From positions 1-50,393 of the forward strand of contig CAZBUP010000004.1 in the NCBI GenBank assembly GCA_964495145.1: a stretch of DNA of 50,393 nt. Direction: 5' to 3'. A model generated the notes under the pieces. The model saw only the letters and a list, made by a program, of their open reading frames with translations. It made no database searches and was not told the origin of the DNA. This document shows, in pieces, positions 49,436 to 50,393 of the stretch. Each line of letters begins with the position of its first letter. Position 1 is the first letter of the stretch. Both the position numbers and the translations under genes were made by a program. Origin of the DNA: UBA6120 sp964495145. GTDB taxonomy: Bacteria > Bacillota_I > Bacilli_A > RFN20 > CAG-826.

Positions 49436-50393
49436 TTAGAATTCGGATAGTTCGGCTTGCTGTTTGTGATAGTTTAGACGTTTCTCAAGCTTGGCCAATT
49501 CGTGAGTCAATTCCTGAGGCAATTTTTCACCGATTGAATCATAGAACGAACGGATCGAAGCCACCTCGCCCAGCCAAGCGTCGATATCCACGGCCGTCAA
49601 TTTTTCGAGAGTTCCCGGTTTTAAATCCAAACCGGAAACGTCGATGTCTTGGGGACGTGGAACGTAGCCGATTGGCGTTAAATCAGCCCCCACCGCATGG
49701 TCGCAGCGTTCGAAAATCCATTTTAAAACCCGGGCGTTATGGCCAAAACCGGGCCATAAGAATTCGTCATGCTCGTCTTTCAAGAACCAGTTGACGTAAT
49801 AGATGTTCGGCAAGTAGGGATAATTCGATTGGTTTCCAACTTCGATCCAATGCCGGAGATAGTCGCCAACGTGATAGCCGATGAAAGGCAGCATCGCGAA
49901 AGGATCGCGGCGGACTTGACCAATCTTGTCGCTGATGGTGGCCGAGGTGATTTCCGAGCCCATGATCGAACCCATAAAGACGCCATGCTTCCAGCCGAGG
50001 CTTTCGTGCACGAGCGGAATCGTGGTCGCCCGGCGCCCGCCCAGCAAAATGGCGGAAATAGGGACGCCGGCGGGATCTTCCCATTCCGGGGCCAAGACCG
50101 GGCTTTGGCTCGTCCGGACCGTGAAGCGGGCGTTAGGGTGGGACGGGGGCGTTTTGAGGCCCGGGTTCCAATCTTGCCGTTTCCAATCGATGAGATGGGG
50201 CGGAACCTCGCCGTCGATGCCTTCCCAATAGACGTCACCGTCATCGGTCAAAGCCACGTTGGTGAAAAGGGTGTTTTTGCGGATGGCCATCATCGCGTTG
50301 CGATTGGACTCATAGGAAGTGTTCTTGACGACGCCGAAGAAACCGTATTCGGGGTTGATGGCGTATAAGCGGCCGTCTTCCTTAAGCCAAATC
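49436..50393 (-). CDS. pckG: Phosphoenolpyruvate carboxykinase (GTP), 5' end beyond the window
   Basis: About 318 C-terminal residues of roughly 600; the frame continues to the window edge, reading WLKEDGRLYAINPEYGFFGV before the visible methionines. INPEYGFFGV, KNTLFTNVALTDDGDVYWEG, PAGVPISAILLGGRRATTIP and the FGHNARVLKWIFERC block are characteristic of the GTP-dependent enzyme. It interconverts oxaloacetate and PEP plus CO2, in gluconeogenesis or, in fermenters, in the CO2-fixing direction. There is no obvious terminator after the TAA stop at 49436. Confidence 0.95.
   Translation of the reverse strand, partial: IWLKEDGRLYAINPEYGFFGVVKNTSYESNRNAMMAIRKNTLFTNVALTDDGDVYWEGIDGEVPPHLIDWKRQDWNPGLKTPPSHPNARFTVRTSQSPVLAPEWEDPAGVPISAILLGGRRATTIPLVHESLGWKHGVFMGSIMGSEITSATISDKIGQVRRDPFAMLPFIGYHVGDYLRHWIEVGNQSNYPYLPNIYYVNWFLKDEHDEFLWPGFGHNARVLKWIFERCDHAVGADLTPIGYVPRPQDIDVSGLDLKPGTLEKLTAVDIDAWLGEVASIRSFYDSIGEKLPQELTHELAKLEKRLNYHKQQAELSEF

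Overview
The window (about 50.4 kb, roughly half G+C by eye) looks like a chromosomal scaffold from an uncultured, anaerobic, Gram-positive-type bacterium. Supporting traits are a lipoprotein-type ZnuA, SipW-type signal peptidase, DegV, CsoR, GEMM-I riboswitches, anaerobic ribonucleotide reductase and ferredoxin-dependent keto-acid oxidation, with no outer-membrane genes. TGA is used as a stop, so the code is standard. A deep-branching Bacilli/Tenericutes-like lineage is my best guess, and it is inference only. A 100-N gap lies at 18509-18608. Both window ends cut genes: an FAD oxidoreductase on the left and GTP-dependent PEP carboxykinase on the right.

Layout. 1-3.9 kb (+): FAD oxidoreductase C-terminus, DUF1667, FGGY kinase and an alkyl-DHAP-synthase-like FAD oxidase. 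3.9-4.5 kb: GNAT acetyltransferase. 4.5-20.1 kb (all -): the outstanding region, a surface-fibre locus of three transcription units. Unit A (20.14 to about 16 kb) has a promoter, a c-di-GMP-I riboswitch, a SipW-dependent protein, a GLUG-repeat surface protein and another SipW-dependent protein. Unit C (15.84-14.69 kb) has its own promoter, a long leader and one SipW-dependent protein; a small membrane protein follows. Unit B (14.16-4.5 kb) has a promoter, a second c-di-GMP-I riboswitch, three TasA/camelysin-like exported proteins, a membrane-anchored McrB-like AAA+ ATPase, a DUF2357/coiled-coil protein, SipW, an intact EAL phosphodiesterase and a divergent nucleosidase, then a terminator. In both riboswitches the 3' strand of the aptamer can instead pair into an intrinsic terminator. 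I therefore predict that c-di-GMP switches the fibre genes on, while the EAL enzyme made last degrades the signal.

20-29 kb: DegV, DUF1295 and DUF2177 (-); a DUF1538 transporter with a tandem PII-like protein (+); Mn-type SOD; znuA-znuC-znuB-zur; a convergent ferritin-like/VIT1 metal exporter. 29.4-32.1 kb: nrdD-nrdG. 32.1-37.8 kb: ABC exporter, GyrI-like protein, ArsB/NhaD-type permease and ATP-grasp enzyme. 37.8-40.4 kb: copper module copZ-copA-csoR with a CsoR-type operator. 40.5-42.5 kb: an SDR and a serine-palmitoyltransferase-like enzyme, suggesting sphingoid-base synthesis. 42.6-43.9 kb: two orphan membrane proteins. 44.2-47.8 kb: leucine-type dehydrogenase plus four-subunit 2-oxoacid:ferredoxin oxidoreductase, a branched-chain amino acid fermentation operon. 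47.8-49.4 kb: two exported proteins. 49.4 kb to the end: pckG.

I saw no tRNA, rRNA, insertion sequence, CRISPR array or phage genes.
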